NCBI RefSeq assembly: GCF_018588945.1
Contig: NZ_JAFIWA010000002.1
Location: forward strand, 392,585-456,584
Length of the DNA stretch: 64,000 nucleotides
Reading direction: 5' to 3'
Origin: Microbacterium flavescens
GTDB taxonomy: Bacteria > Actinomycetota > Actinomycetes > Actinomycetales > Microbacteriaceae
Made by a program: the position numbers and the translations under genes. Each line of letters starts with the position of its first letter. Positions within the stretch are counted from its first letter, which is position 1. Positions 25,749 to 35,748 of the stretch are shown piece by piece. The notes below the pieces were generated by a model that had not been told where the DNA came from, searched no databases, and saw nothing but the letters and a program-made list of their open reading frames with translations.

Positions 25749-27653
25749 CTAGATCGCCTCGGATCCGAGCAGATCGATCTCGGTCGGATCCTCGTCGATC
25801 TGCTCACCGCCGTCGGACTCATCCGTGACGATGACCGGCTTTCCGATCGCGCCGGCGATCATTCCCACAAGCGCCTGCTGGCGGGTTGCCATGAAGGCGG
25901 TGAAGTTGTCAGTCCGTAACAGGTCGGGATCGATGAGGTGGGATCGCAGTCGGGTGTCGAACGCGGCAGATGCCAGTTCGGGGTTCTCGCTCTCGATGCG
26001 ACCCATGTAGTCAGACGGGGCTACTCCGCCGATGATGCGATTTGTCCTCGCCGCGAGCGGGGTCTTGTTGATGATCGAGTCATAGATGCCTTTGGCGATG
26101 CCCTGCTTCTTGCACCAGTCCTGCGGGAAGATGTGATGGATGTCGACGTTCTCGTCGAAGAAGATCGTCTGCGAGAACTTCTGGCCGGAGCGGAAGTCTT
26201 CTGCCCCTTCATGCATCAGGAGCGCGTTGACCCCCTTGTAGGCGGCGGAGAGCCGCATCCTCATCGTCTGCAGCCGGTCCGCGCGAACCGTTGCTTCGTG
26301 CACGGTCGAGGGAAGATCCCCGCCGCGGACCCACGCGACGACCTCGAGGAAGTCGCGAGCGATGCGCGTCTCCGTGGACGAGCCGTATAGCTCTCCGAAC
26401 ACTCCGTTCCAGTACCACCTGCGGATCTTCTCCATCGCCGCAGGCGAGTCGGCCTCGCCGCCGAGCTCGGCAAGAATCGCGGCCAGCGGAACGACCTGGC
26501 TCTGGTATGGCAGATCCTTCACGCGGTAGATCCCCAGCCGCACGAGGAACTTCGCCGCTTCGAGGAAGCCGGCTTCGACTTTCGACTGGTACCGCAGGTA
26601 CGCGTCGAGCGGAAGGTCGAGGAGCGACTGGCGAGTCGCCGACACCTTCGGCAGCTCCTTTCCGCTCTTCCCCTCCGCCTGCGCGCGAGACCGCACGTCG
26701 CGGGTATAGAAGAGCGAGATCGCCTGCAGGAAGTCCGTGTTGCCTACGCCGGCGAGTACGCCTTCGGAGGCCGAGGGCAGCCTGAGTGCCGAGCGGAAGC
26801 GCTCATGCCTGCCCTCGATGCCGTCCCCTCCGTACCAGTCCTTGCGCAGCTCGTACCCGTCGGCGGCGTACATCGCGGTGATGAGTTCGAACGCGTCGAG
26901 GGGCTTGCCGCCCGTGTTGACCTTCTCGAAGACCACACAGACGGCTTCCTTGCTCGTTGCAGCAGCGAGCTCGATGACGGGAACCAGGTACTCGGTGAAG
27001 TTCTTGACGATGCGCTCGTAGAACTCGCTGATGCGTCGGAATCGCTCCTGAAAGTCGTCGAGCTTCATGGCCCAGCTGACGAACGACTGGTTCCAGTCCG
27101 ACCACCCGACCACGGCGCTGATCGGGAACATCCCATGCTCGAACTCGAGTTCCTGCGTGGAAAGGTCCCTTTCGATGACGCGCCCGAAGTCGGAGGTGAA
27201 CCGGCGGTCTTCGGGAACGCTGACAACGGCCTCATCTCGATCGACCGTCTCATCCAGGCACTTCTCGATGTCGAGATAGAACCATCGCTTCACCCGCTGA
27301 CGACGCGGCGTGATCGTATGGACGACTTCGTCGCGCATCAGGACCTGATACATCGACGTGAGCCGCTGCTGTCCGTCGAGCAGAAGCGACTCGGCCTTGT
27401 GCTGACCGGCGTCGACGGGAGCACCCTCAAGCACGCGCGGCTTGAACTCGACTGCGCCACCGGTCTTGAGTGTCATCACCGCGCCGACGGGGAAGCCGCG
27501 CGACACCGAGGCGATGAGGCTCCGAATGCGCTCCTCGTCCCACACCCAGCTTCGCTGAAAGTCAGGCAGCTGGAGGCGGCCATCGTGACCAGACTTGAGA
27601 AGGGTGAGGAGACTGATTGAGCTCGCGGTGAAACTCGTCGTGGATTCGCTCAA
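25749..27653 (-). CDS. DUF262/DUF1524 protein, GmrSD-like
   Basis: The 634-residue protein has an N-terminal DUF262 domain with LPDFQRSWVWDEERI (29-43) and LLLDGQQRLTSMYQ near 90 (ParB/Srx-like nucleotide-binding DGQQR). A helical middle follows, then a C-terminal DUF1524 HNH nuclease motif IHHIFPQDW near 525. This is the fused GmrS-GmrD layout of type IV enzymes that cut glucosylated hydroxymethylcytosine DNA, and of related SspE/BrxU proteins that use NTP to attack modified phage DNA. The start is TTG 27653 with AAAGG upstream. It follows hsdR by 81 nt on the same strand, so modified phages that evade the type I enzyme may be covered by this gene. Confidence 0.85.
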   Translation of the reverse strand: MSESTTSFTASSISLLTLLKSGHDGRLQLPDFQRSWVWDEERIRSLIASVSRGFPVGAVMTLKTGGAVEFKPRVLEGAPVDAGQHKAESLLLDGQQRLTSMYQVLMRDEVVHTITPRRQRVKRWFYLDIEKCLDETVDRDEAVVSVPEDRRFTSDFGRVIERDLSTQELEFEHGMFPISAVVGWSDWNQSFVSWAMKLDDFQERFRRISEFYERIVKNFTEYLVPVIELAAATSKEAVCVVFEKVNTGGKPLDAFELITAMYAADGYELRKDWYGGDGIEGRHERFRSALRLPSASEGVLAGVGNTDFLQAISLFYTRDVRSRAQAEGKSGKELPKVSATRQSLLDLPLDAYLRYQSKVEAGFLEAAKFLVRLGIYRVKDLPYQSQVVPLAAILAELGGEADSPAAMEKIRRWYWNGVFGELYGSSTETRIARDFLEVVAWVRGGDLPSTVHEATVRADRLQTMRMRLSAAYKGVNALLMHEGAEDFRSGQKFSQTIFFDENVDIHHIFPQDWCKKQGIAKGIYDSIINKTPLAARTNRIIGGVAPSDYMGRIESENPELASAAFDTRLRSHLIDPDLLRTDNFTAFMATRQQALVGMIAGAIGKPVIVTDESDGGEQIDEDPTEIDLLGSEAI

Positions 27654-27734
27654 CTGCGTTGCCTTTCTGCGACGGTCGCCGACCTTCAGTGGTCGGTTAG
27701 TGCTGACACAAGGGATGGTTGTCTGGGATGCCGA

Positions 27735-30700
27735 TCAGCGCCGCTCGCTCGCGTATCTCGGCGCCATCGATTCCATCTGGTCCATGACGAGCTTGATGGC
27801 CTCGGGCTGCTTGTCGGGCGGGTACTTGTACCTCACCAGAAGCCGCTTGATCGACGATCGGAGTTTGGCGCGAACGTCGTCCCGCACGGTCCAGTCGGTG
27901 CGCACGTCGCGCCGCATCACGGCGACGAGCTCGCGGGCGATCTGCGCGAGAACGTCCTCGCCCTGCACGTCGATCGCCGACTCGTTGGTCGCGACCGCGT
28001 CGTAGAACGCGAGTTCATCGCTCGACAGCGGCGGGGTGAAGTTCGACCCGCGGGATGCCTCGGCTGCGACATCCTTCGCCATCGCGACCAGCTCGGCGAT
28101 GACCTCGGCGGCCGTCAGCTGCTGGTTGGTGTACCTCTTCATGATCTCGGCGATGCGCTCCGAGAACGCCTGCTGCCGCACGAGGTTGCCTCGAGTAGCG
28201 GCGATCCCGGCGTCGACGAGCGACTTGCGCAGAGCCTCGATGGCGAGCTGTGGGTTGCGTGCCTTCTGCGCCTGTGCGAGGTACTCGGGGCCGAGGTTGT
28301 CGAGGGTGAGGCGCGGCAACCCTGCCGCGTCGTAGATATCGAGCACCTCGTCGGTGGCCATGGCCTTCGCGACCAGTCCGCTGAGCAGACGCTGAATCTC
28401 CTCAGGCACCGGCTCGTCGCGCGCCTGGCGCTCGTTGGCGTCGTACTTCGCCATCCAGACGCGCACTTCTTCGTAGAACGCGATCTCGGAGTGCAGCTCC
28501 GCGAGTGCGTCGCGACCGGATGCCAGAGCCCACGCCCGCGCGAGAGCGCCGCTCGCTGCGCGGTAGCGCGCCTTGAGCGTCTGGCCTTCCAGCGCCGGGT
28601 CGTTGAGCGGGTTGTGCGCATCCCGGAGGAAGCTCGTGGCCTTGGTCGCTGCTGTCATCAGCGCCCGCGGGCCGCCGTGCTTCAGCGGGGCACGCCAGTC
28701 GCAGTCCTTGAGCATCTCGCGGATGTCGGAGACGAGCTCGAGCGCGATTCCCACGGCCTCGTCGACATTTCGTCCCACCGGCCGGGTCTGCTGGTCGTCG
28801 ACCGTGTACTCCGACAGGGCCTGCGCGAGGTTCTCTGCCAGGGGCGCGTACGCGACGAGCAGACCATCTCGCTTGCCGCGGAACGTACGGTTCACTCGGG
28901 CGAGCGTCTGCATGAGCAGCGCTCCTTTGAGCGGCCGGTCGAGGTACAGGGTGTGAAGCGGCGGCGCATCGAACCCGGTGAGCATCATGTCCTTGACGAT
29001 CACCAGCTCGAGATCGTCGTCGGGGTCTTTGAGACGCTCCTTGATGGTCGCGTTCTCCGAGTCGCGCCGAACGTGCGTGCTCACCGGCGGCTGGTCGGCG
29101 ACCGTGCCGGAGTACACGACCTTGATGCGACCGGCATCCAGCGCATCGGAGTGCCAGTCGGGTCGCAGTGCGACGATCGCGTCGTACAGTCGCGCGCAGA
29201 TCTCGCGCGTGCCGCCGACGATGAGCGCCTTTCCGTGGGACTCGATGAACGGCACCATGCGGGCCCGCCGTTCCTCCCAGTGCGCGACGATGTCTTCGGC
29301 GAGCGTACGGATCCGTTCGGGCGCGCCGTACACCGCGTTCACGACGGCGACGGATGCCTCGAGCCGGGAGCGCTCCGTATCGTCGAGGCCGACCGTCGCC
29401 TCGTCGGCGGCGCGGTCGATGTCCTCCTCGGACGCATCGTCAGCGAACGCGACTTTGATGAGCCTAGGCTCGAAGTAGACCTGCACAGTCGCACCATCGG
29501 CGACCGCGCGTGTGAGGTCGTAGACGTCGATGTCGTCGCCAAACACCGCACGCGTGTCGCGCTCGGCGAACGAGATCGGCGTGCCCGTGAACGCGATCCG
29601 CGTCGCGTTCGGCAGCGCGTCCCGCAGGTGCCGGGCGTATCCGTCGAGGTCGTCGTAGTGACTTCGGTGCGCCTCATCGACGACGACGATCACGTTGCGG
29701 CGATCGGTGAGGAGGGGATGCTGCGTCCCCGCCTCCTTCTCATCCTTGCTGAGTCCGAACTTCTGCAGCGTCGTGAAGTATATGCCGCCGGTGACCCGGC
29801 TGGTCAGCTCGGCGCGCAGCTGTGCGCGCTCGGTGATCTGCACCGGCTTCTCGGCGAGCAGCAGACTGCGCGTGAACGTGTGGAAGAGCTGCCCGTCGAG
29901 TTCGTTACGGTCGGTGACGACGATCACGGTGGGGTTCTTGAGACTCGGATGCCGCGTCACGAGGTTCGTGTACAGCTCCATCTCCATCGACTTGCCCGAC
30001 CCCTGGGTGTGCCACACCACGCCGGCCTTGCCGTTGGACTGCACCGCCTGCACCGTGCTGCCGACGGCCTTTGCCACGGCGAAGTACTGGTGCGGCTTCG
30101 CGATGCGCTTGACCAGACCGTCGGCCCCCTCGTCGAACGCGGTGAAGTTGCGCAGCAGTTGCAGGAACCGCTCCTGGTTGAACAGGCCCACGAGTGCGTC
30201 ATCGAGCGGCTGAACGTCGACGCCGTTCTCGATGCGCGGCTGCTCGAGCCTCGCCCCGTCGTCATCGACGTTCCATGGGGCGAAGTGGTTGAGAGGAGTG
30301 AAGGGCGTTCCGTACTTGGCATCGAGCCCGTCGCTCGCGAGAACCAGCACGCAGAAGCGGAACGCCATCGGGAACTCGCGCAGATAGGTGTTCAGCTGAT
30401 CTCGCGCCGACGACACTCCCGCACCCGCAGCACCGGCGCGCTTGAGTTCGACGATGCTCAACGGCATCCCGTTGACATAGAGCACGATGTCGAACCGACG
30501 GTGCAGGTCGCCCTGCCGGATCGTGACCTGGTTGACGGCGAGCCAGTCGTTCTTCGACCAGTCGGTGCTCACGAGCCGCACCCGGACGTTCTGCTCCGCC
30601 CCGTCTGCGTCGAGATAGCTCAGCGGATACCCGTCGACGAGGTACTCGTGGATGCGGTGGTTCTCGGTGAGCGCGTCCTGCGACTTCGGGGCCGCGACCT

Positions 30701-30914
30701 CCGACGCCGCCTGCTGCAGGTAGTGCAGCGGCACACCCGGATTGAGGGTCTGCATCGCCGCGACGAGGCGCGGGCGGATGAGCAGCTCATCCCACGTCTC
30801 GCGTTCCCCGCTCCCGGGTGCGATCTCGTCGCCCCGCAGGGGACGCCAGCCGAGCGGCTCGGCGAGCGTGTCGAGCGCCGCCAGCTCCCAGGTCGACTCG
30901 AGGATGCGGGTCAC
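27735..30914 (-). CDS. hsdR: Type I restriction endonuclease subunit R
   Basis: The 1059-residue HsdR has an N-terminal PD-(D/E)XK nuclease (RFDIVLYVNG... SIVELKR, about 140-160). A SF2 translocase follows with HTQGSGKSMEM (Walker A), VVVDEAHRSHYDDL (DEAH box), FTGTPIS (motif III) and a C-terminal helicase lobe ending in ALLMQTLARVNRTFRGK (motif VI). A long helical C-terminal domain binds the methylase complex. Start is GTG 30914 with GGAG upstream, overlapping the preceding gene by 4 nt. It acts with HsdM and HsdS to cut unmodified DNA. It is separated from hsdS by two extra genes, which is not the standard order. Confidence 0.93.
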   Translation of the reverse strand: MTRILESTWELAALDTLAEPLGWRPLRGDEIAPGSGERETWDELLIRPRLVAAMQTLNPGVPLHYLQQAASEVAAPKSQDALTENHRIHEYLVDGYPLSYLDADGAEQNVRVRLVSTDWSKNDWLAVNQVTIRQGDLHRRFDIVLYVNGMPLSIVELKRAGAAGAGVSSARDQLNTYLREFPMAFRFCVLVLASDGLDAKYGTPFTPLNHFAPWNVDDDGARLEQPRIENGVDVQPLDDALVGLFNQERFLQLLRNFTAFDEGADGLVKRIAKPHQYFAVAKAVGSTVQAVQSNGKAGVVWHTQGSGKSMEMELYTNLVTRHPSLKNPTVIVVTDRNELDGQLFHTFTRSLLLAEKPVQITERAQLRAELTSRVTGGIYFTTLQKFGLSKDEKEAGTQHPLLTDRRNVIVVVDEAHRSHYDDLDGYARHLRDALPNATRIAFTGTPISFAERDTRAVFGDDIDVYDLTRAVADGATVQVYFEPRLIKVAFADDASEEDIDRAADEATVGLDDTERSRLEASVAVVNAVYGAPERIRTLAEDIVAHWEERRARMVPFIESHGKALIVGGTREICARLYDAIVALRPDWHSDALDAGRIKVVYSGTVADQPPVSTHVRRDSENATIKERLKDPDDDLELVIVKDMMLTGFDAPPLHTLYLDRPLKGALLMQTLARVNRTFRGKRDGLLVAYAPLAENLAQALSEYTVDDQQTRPVGRNVDEAVGIALELVSDIREMLKDCDWRAPLKHGGPRALMTAATKATSFLRDAHNPLNDPALEGQTLKARYRAASGALARAWALASGRDALAELHSEIAFYEEVRVWMAKYDANERQARDEPVPEEIQRLLSGLVAKAMATDEVLDIYDAAGLPRLTLDNLGPEYLAQAQKARNPQLAIEALRKSLVDAGIAATRGNLVRQQAFSERIAEIMKRYTNQQLTAAEVIAELVAMAKDVAAEASRGSNFTPPLSSDELAFYDAVATNESAIDVQGEDVLAQIARELVAVMRRDVRTDWTVRDDVRAKLRSSIKRLLVRYKYPPDKQPEAIKLVMDQMESMAPRYASERR

Positions 30915-32251
30915 CTCGTGGCTCCGTCATCTCGGCTGTCTGAGCTGCCGGAAGCGTCGGAATCGGCCGTGCGCTGAAGTCGCTCGGCGATCCTGCCGGC
31001 GAGGCGCCCGGTCGACATGCGTGCGGTCTCGAAAGTCTCCGTGCCGAAGCGACCCGCGGCGTGAAGCCCGTCCTTGCTTGCGCCGACGACGTCGTCGCGC
31101 ACGTCCACGGCCGCGGCGGACCAGCGCCGGGCCTCGAGCGCCGCGCGCTCGTCAGCAACACCGAGCGTTGCGTGGAGATCACCGACACCGGATGCGACCT
31201 GGTTGCTCGCTTGCACCACGACCTTCGCCGACAGCGGGTTCAGCAGCACCTTTGCGTTCGCGCGGCCTGCGGCGGCGTCCATTCGTGCGACGAGCTGCGT
31301 GGTCGTCGTGGCGATGAGTTCACGCCGGCGCCCCCGCGCCGTCTGCAGCGCGATGCGGTGCTTGTCGAGTTCGTCGGGTGAGGCGTCGAGGACGCGGTCG
31401 AGTTCGAGCACACCCATTCCCTCCTGCAACTGGAAACAGCGGGCGAGCACCGCGAGCCACTCCACGACGGTGTCCTGCGCCTGCTTCGACAGGTCGGCGA
31501 GGTCAGCGATCTTCGTCTCACGCTCGAGCTTCTCGGCGAGCCCGTCGAGCTGCCGTAGCGCGTATGCCTGAGTGCGGGCGATCGTGGCAGCAGACCCCTG
31601 CACCTTCGACCACGTCACCTCGGACACGCGGCCGACCTCGTCACGAACGACCATGGTTTCATCGAGCATCAGCTCGACACCGATCATGTCGGCGAGCACC
31701 GCGTCCTTCTGGGCGCGAAGGATGTCGTCGACCTTGGCGTCGATTTTCGCGAGGTACTCGGTGATCTCCTCCATCTGCTTCTGCATCGCGTACTGCGCCA
31801 TGATGCCGCCGACGCCTGCAAGGATTGCGGGGTTGGTGAGCATGGAACCGACGTTGCCGGGCTTGATGAACTGCAGGTTCTTCGTGAATTGACCGTTCGC
31901 CCCGCGCGTCGTGGCCTGAACGACGTCGTGTCCACGCTTTACAAACCTCGCATCTTTCGCGCCGCGCGATGCGATCTGCGCGGCGCGCGCCGACTCCTCG
32001 GTCAGTTTCATCCACCGCCCGGCGTTGGCCGAGACCTCCGACGCCGTCTGCAGGGCAGACCCGCTCTTGGCCACAGCCGAGTTCAGCGGCCGCAAATCGA
32101 GCTCGCGCGACGGCACGCCCGTCGAGGCGACGAACAGCTCGACCGCGGCAGGCTCGCCGAAGACGAGCAGGCCGTCTCCGTCGCTGATCAATTGGATCTC
32201 GTTGCCCAAACCGTCCTCAACGGGCTCGGAGAGCTGGAATTCATCGGTCAT
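30911..32251 (-). CDS. Unknown 446-residue protein embedded in the type I R-M operon
   Basis: There is no recognisable domain. The N-terminal 60 residues resemble a small alpha/beta unit (IQLISDGDGLLVFGEP). A basic segment with ARFVKRGHD follows, then a Gly/Ala hydrophobic stretch (about 130-148: NPAILAGVGGIMAQYAMQ). After that comes a long helical, probably coiled-coil region (EEITEYLAKIDAKVDDILRAQK... VVRDEVGRV...). The acidic Ser/Asp-rich tail is disordered. It overlaps hsdR by 4 nt and starts 5 nt after the DUF4230-like gene, so expression is tightly tied to restriction. The hydrophobic patch plus coiled coil recalls membrane-acting effectors of abortive defence, but this is inference. 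Confidence 0.75.
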   Translation of the reverse strand: MTDEFQLSEPVEDGLGNEIQLISDGDGLLVFGEPAAVELFVASTGVPSRELDLRPLNSAVAKSGSALQTASEVSANAGRWMKLTEESARAAQIASRGAKDARFVKRGHDVVQATTRGANGQFTKNLQFIKPGNVGSMLTNPAILAGVGGIMAQYAMQKQMEEITEYLAKIDAKVDDILRAQKDAVLADMIGVELMLDETMVVRDEVGRVSEVTWSKVQGSAATIARTQAYALRQLDGLAEKLERETKIADLADLSKQAQDTVVEWLAVLARCFQLQEGMGVLELDRVLDASPDELDKHRIALQTARGRRRELIATTTTQLVARMDAAAGRANAKVLLNPLSAKVVVQASNQVASGVGDLHATLGVADERAALEARRWSAAAVDVRDDVVGASKDGLHAAGRFGTETFETARMSTGRLAGRIAERLQRTADSDASGSSDSRDDGATR

Positions 32252-32256
32252 TCGGG

Positions 32257-32865
32257 TTACTCCTCAAACACAAACGTCAGTTCCGCATCGGGATCTATCG
32301 CTGTGATGATGCTGGTGTAGTAGAGCGTGGCCTGATCCTCGAGATCGTCTTTATAGGTCGCGATGTACTCTTCCTGGTTCTCAGGGCTCAGGATGCCGTT
32401 GATCATCTCGGTCTGACTGATCTCGCGAGAGAGCCACGCCAGCGTCCCGTTTTGCTCGATCGGCTCCTGGAAGAGGGGCTGGTCGTACCCGATGAATGTG
32501 AACTCCGGAATGGTGATGACGAACGGCACTCGCGTCGTGTCGATCGTCACCGCCTGGCCGTCGATGCCCAGCTTCGCCGTGAACTTGTACTCAAGCAGCG
32601 TTAATCGATCGCCAGCTGGGACATCGATGCCGAAGAACTTGCCATCGCTGCCCTCTCGCTTTATGCCCTGGATCCCCAGGCTGACGAGCGCAACTTCCTC
32701 AATCCGTTTGACGGACTGAACGATCTGCGTATCGGTGCTCTCGGAATTGGTACTGAAGAGCGCGGGAATCTTCGCGACCCCAGAAAGTGCGAGCACCACA
32801 ACCAGGGCTGTCGCGCCAACCATCCCCACCGCCATCCAGCCCATGGCTGCGAACCACTTCTTCAA
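32257..32865 (-). CDS. Membrane-anchored DUF4230-like protein
   Basis: The 202-residue product has one N-terminal membrane helix (about residues 9-33, GWMAVGMVGATALVVVLALSG) followed by an extracytoplasmic or cytoplasmic domain. Its pattern (SVKRIEEVALVSLGIQGI... LTLLEYKFTAKLGIDGQAVTID) resembles DUF4230 proteins, found in many bacteria without known role. It ends 5 nt before the 446-residue gene and follows hsdS after 71 nt. Small membrane proteins are not normal parts of type I systems, so this pair marks the operon as unusual. The DUF assignment is from memory of the pattern and is tentative. Confidence 0.65.
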   Translation of the reverse strand: MKKWFAAMGWMAVGMVGATALVVVLALSGVAKIPALFSTNSESTDTQIVQSVKRIEEVALVSLGIQGIKREGSDGKFFGIDVPAGDRLTLLEYKFTAKLGIDGQAVTIDTTRVPFVITIPEFTFIGYDQPLFQEPIEQNGTLAWLSREISQTEMINGILSPENQEEYIATYKDDLEDQATLYYTSIITAIDPDAELTFVFEE

Positions 32866-32936
32866 CGTCGCAATCTCCCCAGCTCAATGCGTCAGTGCAG
32901 TCTTGTGAATCTATCCGGTGCCGGTGTCGATCACCG

Positions 32937-34139
32937 TCAGGCGCCGGCTTCGGATACTGCAACCTCGGCATCGCGGACCCGAAGCTTGCCCGACATGAGT
33001 TGCGGGAGCAACGCGTCGCGGGTAGCGGCGAGCGTTCGGCTCTCGGCAACTGCCGCGAGCATCGCGTCGCGGATACTGTCAAACCGCGAGGCCAACTGCT
33101 GAGCCGAGTCGGAAGTGGGCCAACGAATCTCGACGGACGCGAGGTCCTTCCAGCTGGTGCGAGGCATTCGGGTGCCCTCGCTCGCCGCGACTACTTCTTC
33201 GATCACCGCATCGCTCGACAAGGCGGCCAGCAGGACACTAGAGAGGCGCCGGTCTCGCGAGCGCACAACGAGGATGTCGGTCGAGCAGATTCCGCTTCGT
33301 GGTGCAGAGACCACCTTGTGGAAATAGGGACGCAACTTGCCGAACAGGATGTCACCGGCTCCGAATCGTGACTTGGTGCTGCTGACGTCGTCAGCCCGGC
33401 CTTCATCAGTAAGCCACATGTGACGTCGCCCCACGTGCTCGAGGCCGACATAGAGATCGTCGGGATTGACGCCCGACGGATCCACGCCTGACCTCGGTGA
33501 GTCAGCGATTTCGCCGACGCGAACAAGGTCGGCATGAAGTGCGACGTACTCAGCCCGAATCAACTCATCGGCAGCGGCGGCGAGGGCGGTGTTGGCGGCG
33601 ATCTTGTCGTCGAGGGCGCCGAGCACCTCGGCGATCGCCTGCTGCTCAGCCCGCGGTGGGAGCTTGAGTCGATACGTTGATGAGAAGGCCGTGTACTGGA
33701 ATCGCGCGACCCCCGTGTGCTGTACCTGAAACGTCTCCAGAACCCCGGAGTTGTAAAGATTCTGGAGCTGGCGCTGGACGAACCTCGCGTCAACGAGAAG
33801 CGGGTCGACACGAATGAACCGCGCAAAACTCGCACAAGACACGGGCCCCTCGAAGCTGTCGAGGATTTCCTGCGTGACGAGCAAGGTGCGACCAGTCGGC
33901 GACTTGGGTGACCCGCCAGCAGTCTCTATGAGGATGTCGTTCGCCTGCAGGGTGCGGCGTGCAGAGGTCCGGTTCGGGAGATATCGCCGCGGAACGGAGC
34001 CCACTCGCCTGAGTGCAACCTCCGCGAAGTCGGTACCGCGGATGATCGCGAACCTGCTGCTGTCAGGTTGTTCCTCTTCCTGCCCCCAGTCGCCGTCGCG
34101 CGACTCGAGTGTCAGATCAACGAGGGTCGCGTCATTCAC
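32937..34139 (-). CDS. hsdS: Type I restriction specificity subunit S
   Basis: The 400-residue HsdS shows two target-recognition halves: the first ends with LPPRAEQQAIAEVLGALDDKIAANT (the conserved spacer helix, about 165-190), the second with RTLAATRDALLPQLMSGKLRVRDAE at the C-terminus. FGKLRPYFHKVV in the second half is a typical TRD strand. Each half would read part of a bipartite DNA site. It overlaps the hsdM stop by 4 nt (ATGA). The first half is unusually divergent from canonical TRDs. Confidence 0.9.
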   Translation of the reverse strand: MNDATLVDLTLESRDGDWGQEEEQPDSSRFAIIRGTDFAEVALRRVGSVPRRYLPNRTSARRTLQANDILIETAGGSPKSPTGRTLLVTQEILDSFEGPVSCASFARFIRVDPLLVDARFVQRQLQNLYNSGVLETFQVQHTGVARFQYTAFSSTYRLKLPPRAEQQAIAEVLGALDDKIAANTALAAAADELIRAEYVALHADLVRVGEIADSPRSGVDPSGVNPDDLYVGLEHVGRRHMWLTDEGRADDVSSTKSRFGAGDILFGKLRPYFHKVVSAPRSGICSTDILVVRSRDRRLSSVLLAALSSDAVIEEVVAASEGTRMPRTSWKDLASVEIRWPTSDSAQQLASRFDSIRDAMLAAVAESRTLAATRDALLPQLMSGKLRVRDAEVAVSEAGA

Positions 34140-35740
34140 GAGACCCGCCCCAGCTGCTCGCGCACGATCTCGGCAAGCCGCGCGGACTCAGTGAACTGCG
34201 CTTCGAGCTCCGCTTGCAGTCGGGCAAGCTTGTCTTCGATTGGCTCGCCGTCGTCCGCAGCCTCAGCCGCGCCCACGTACCGTCCCGGTGTCAGTGCGTA
34301 GTCCGCGGCCTTGATCTCGGCGAGCGTCGCCGAGTAGCAGAAGCCCGGAACGTCTGCGTATTCGTCGGGCGCAGCATCCGATTCGATCCCGCGCCACGCG
34401 TGGAAGGTGCCCGCGATCTTCGCGATGTCCTCATCCGAGAGCGCGCGCTCGGCGCGGTCGACCATGTGTCCGAGCCCGCGGGCGTCGATGAACAGCACCT
34501 CACCCGCTCGCGCCCCCTTGTCCTTCGCGAAGAACCAGACGCACACCGGGATGCCGGTCGAGCGAAACAGCTGGGTCGGCAGCGCGACCATGCACGACAC
34601 CAGGTCGGCCTCGACGATCTCGGCGCGGATCTGACCTTCGCCGCCGGAGTTCGACGACATCGAGCCGTTGGCCATGACGACGCCGGCCTGCCCGCCGGGG
34701 GCGAGCTTGGAGAGGATGTGCTGGATCCACGCGAAGTTCGCGTTGCCGGCCGGGGGTACGCCGAAACGCCATCGCGGGTCGGACTCGTTGCGGGCCCAGT
34801 CCTTGATGTTGAAGGGCGGGTTCGCCATGACGAAGTCGGCCTGCAGGTCGGGGTGCAGGTCGCGGGCGAAGGTGTCGCCCCAGCGCGGCCCGAGGTTGCC
34901 CGAGAGCCCGTGGATCGCGAGGTTCATCTTCGCCATGCGCCAGGTGCGCTCGTTGAGCTCCTGCCCGTACACCGAGATGTCGCTGCCCTCGCCGTGGTGC
35001 GCGTCGATGAACTTCTCGGCCTGCACGAACATGCCACCCGACCCGCACGCCGGGTCGTACACGCGGCCATGCGTGGGCTGCAGCAGCTCGACGAGTACTC
35101 GTACGACGCCGGCGGGCGTATAGAACTCGCCGCCCCGCTTGCCTTCGGCAGCGGCGAACTTCTCGAGGAAGTACTCGTACACCTCACCGAGCAGGTCGCG
35201 GGCACGGCGTCCGTCCGATCCGCCCTGCCCCTGAGCCGCGAAGCGGGCGGAGTTGAAGAGGTCGACGAGCTCGCCCAGGCGGCGCTGGTCGACGTTGTCG
35301 CGGTTGAAGATGCGCGGGAGCGTGCCTGAAAGCTGCGGATTGGCCTGCATGACGGCATCCATCGCCTCATCGATCAGCGCGCCGATCGACCGGTCGATGC
35401 CGTCGACCGCCGCGCCCTTCGCGTTCTCGGCGAGGAACCCCCATCGTGCGTTGGTGGGAACCCAGAACACTCCGCGCCCGGTGTACTCATCGGTGTCGTC
35501 GATGAGGTCGGCGATCTGGCCATCGTCATAACCGTCGGCGGTGAGCTCGGAGCGGAGTCCGGCGCGACGCTCGTCGAAGGCATCCGACACGTACTTGAGG
35601 AAGACGAGCCCGAGGATGACGTCCTTGTACTGCGAGGCATCCATCGACCCGCGCAGCTTGTCGGCGGCCTTCCAGAGCGTGTCTTTCAACTCCTTCATGG
35701 TCGACGGCGCCTGCGGGGCGGTTTTCGGTGTGCGGGGCAT
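34136..35740 (-). CDS. hsdM: Type I restriction-modification methyltransferase subunit M
   Basis: The 534-residue N6-adenine methylase has an N-terminal helical HsdM domain (LKDTLWKAADKLRGSMDASQYKDVILGLVFLKYVSDAF), then motif I DPACGSGGMFVQA and catalytic motif IV MANPPFN. The C-terminal helices contact HsdS (AELEAQFTESARLAEIVREQL). The ATG at 35740 (MPRTPKTAPQ) is chosen because AAGGA lies upstream and the upstream extension is non-homologous. It begins 8 nt after the stop of the HTH gene, so the two are co-transcribed. It methylates host sites and forms the M2S core that HsdR joins. Confidence 0.93.
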   Translation of the reverse strand: MPRTPKTAPQAPSTMKELKDTLWKAADKLRGSMDASQYKDVILGLVFLKYVSDAFDERRAGLRSELTADGYDDGQIADLIDDTDEYTGRGVFWVPTNARWGFLAENAKGAAVDGIDRSIGALIDEAMDAVMQANPQLSGTLPRIFNRDNVDQRRLGELVDLFNSARFAAQGQGGSDGRRARDLLGEVYEYFLEKFAAAEGKRGGEFYTPAGVVRVLVELLQPTHGRVYDPACGSGGMFVQAEKFIDAHHGEGSDISVYGQELNERTWRMAKMNLAIHGLSGNLGPRWGDTFARDLHPDLQADFVMANPPFNIKDWARNESDPRWRFGVPPAGNANFAWIQHILSKLAPGGQAGVVMANGSMSSNSGGEGQIRAEIVEADLVSCMVALPTQLFRSTGIPVCVWFFAKDKGARAGEVLFIDARGLGHMVDRAERALSDEDIAKIAGTFHAWRGIESDAAPDEYADVPGFCYSATLAEIKAADYALTPGRYVGAAEAADDGEPIEDKLARLQAELEAQFTESARLAEIVREQLGRVS

Positions 35741-35748
35741 GTGCGTCC

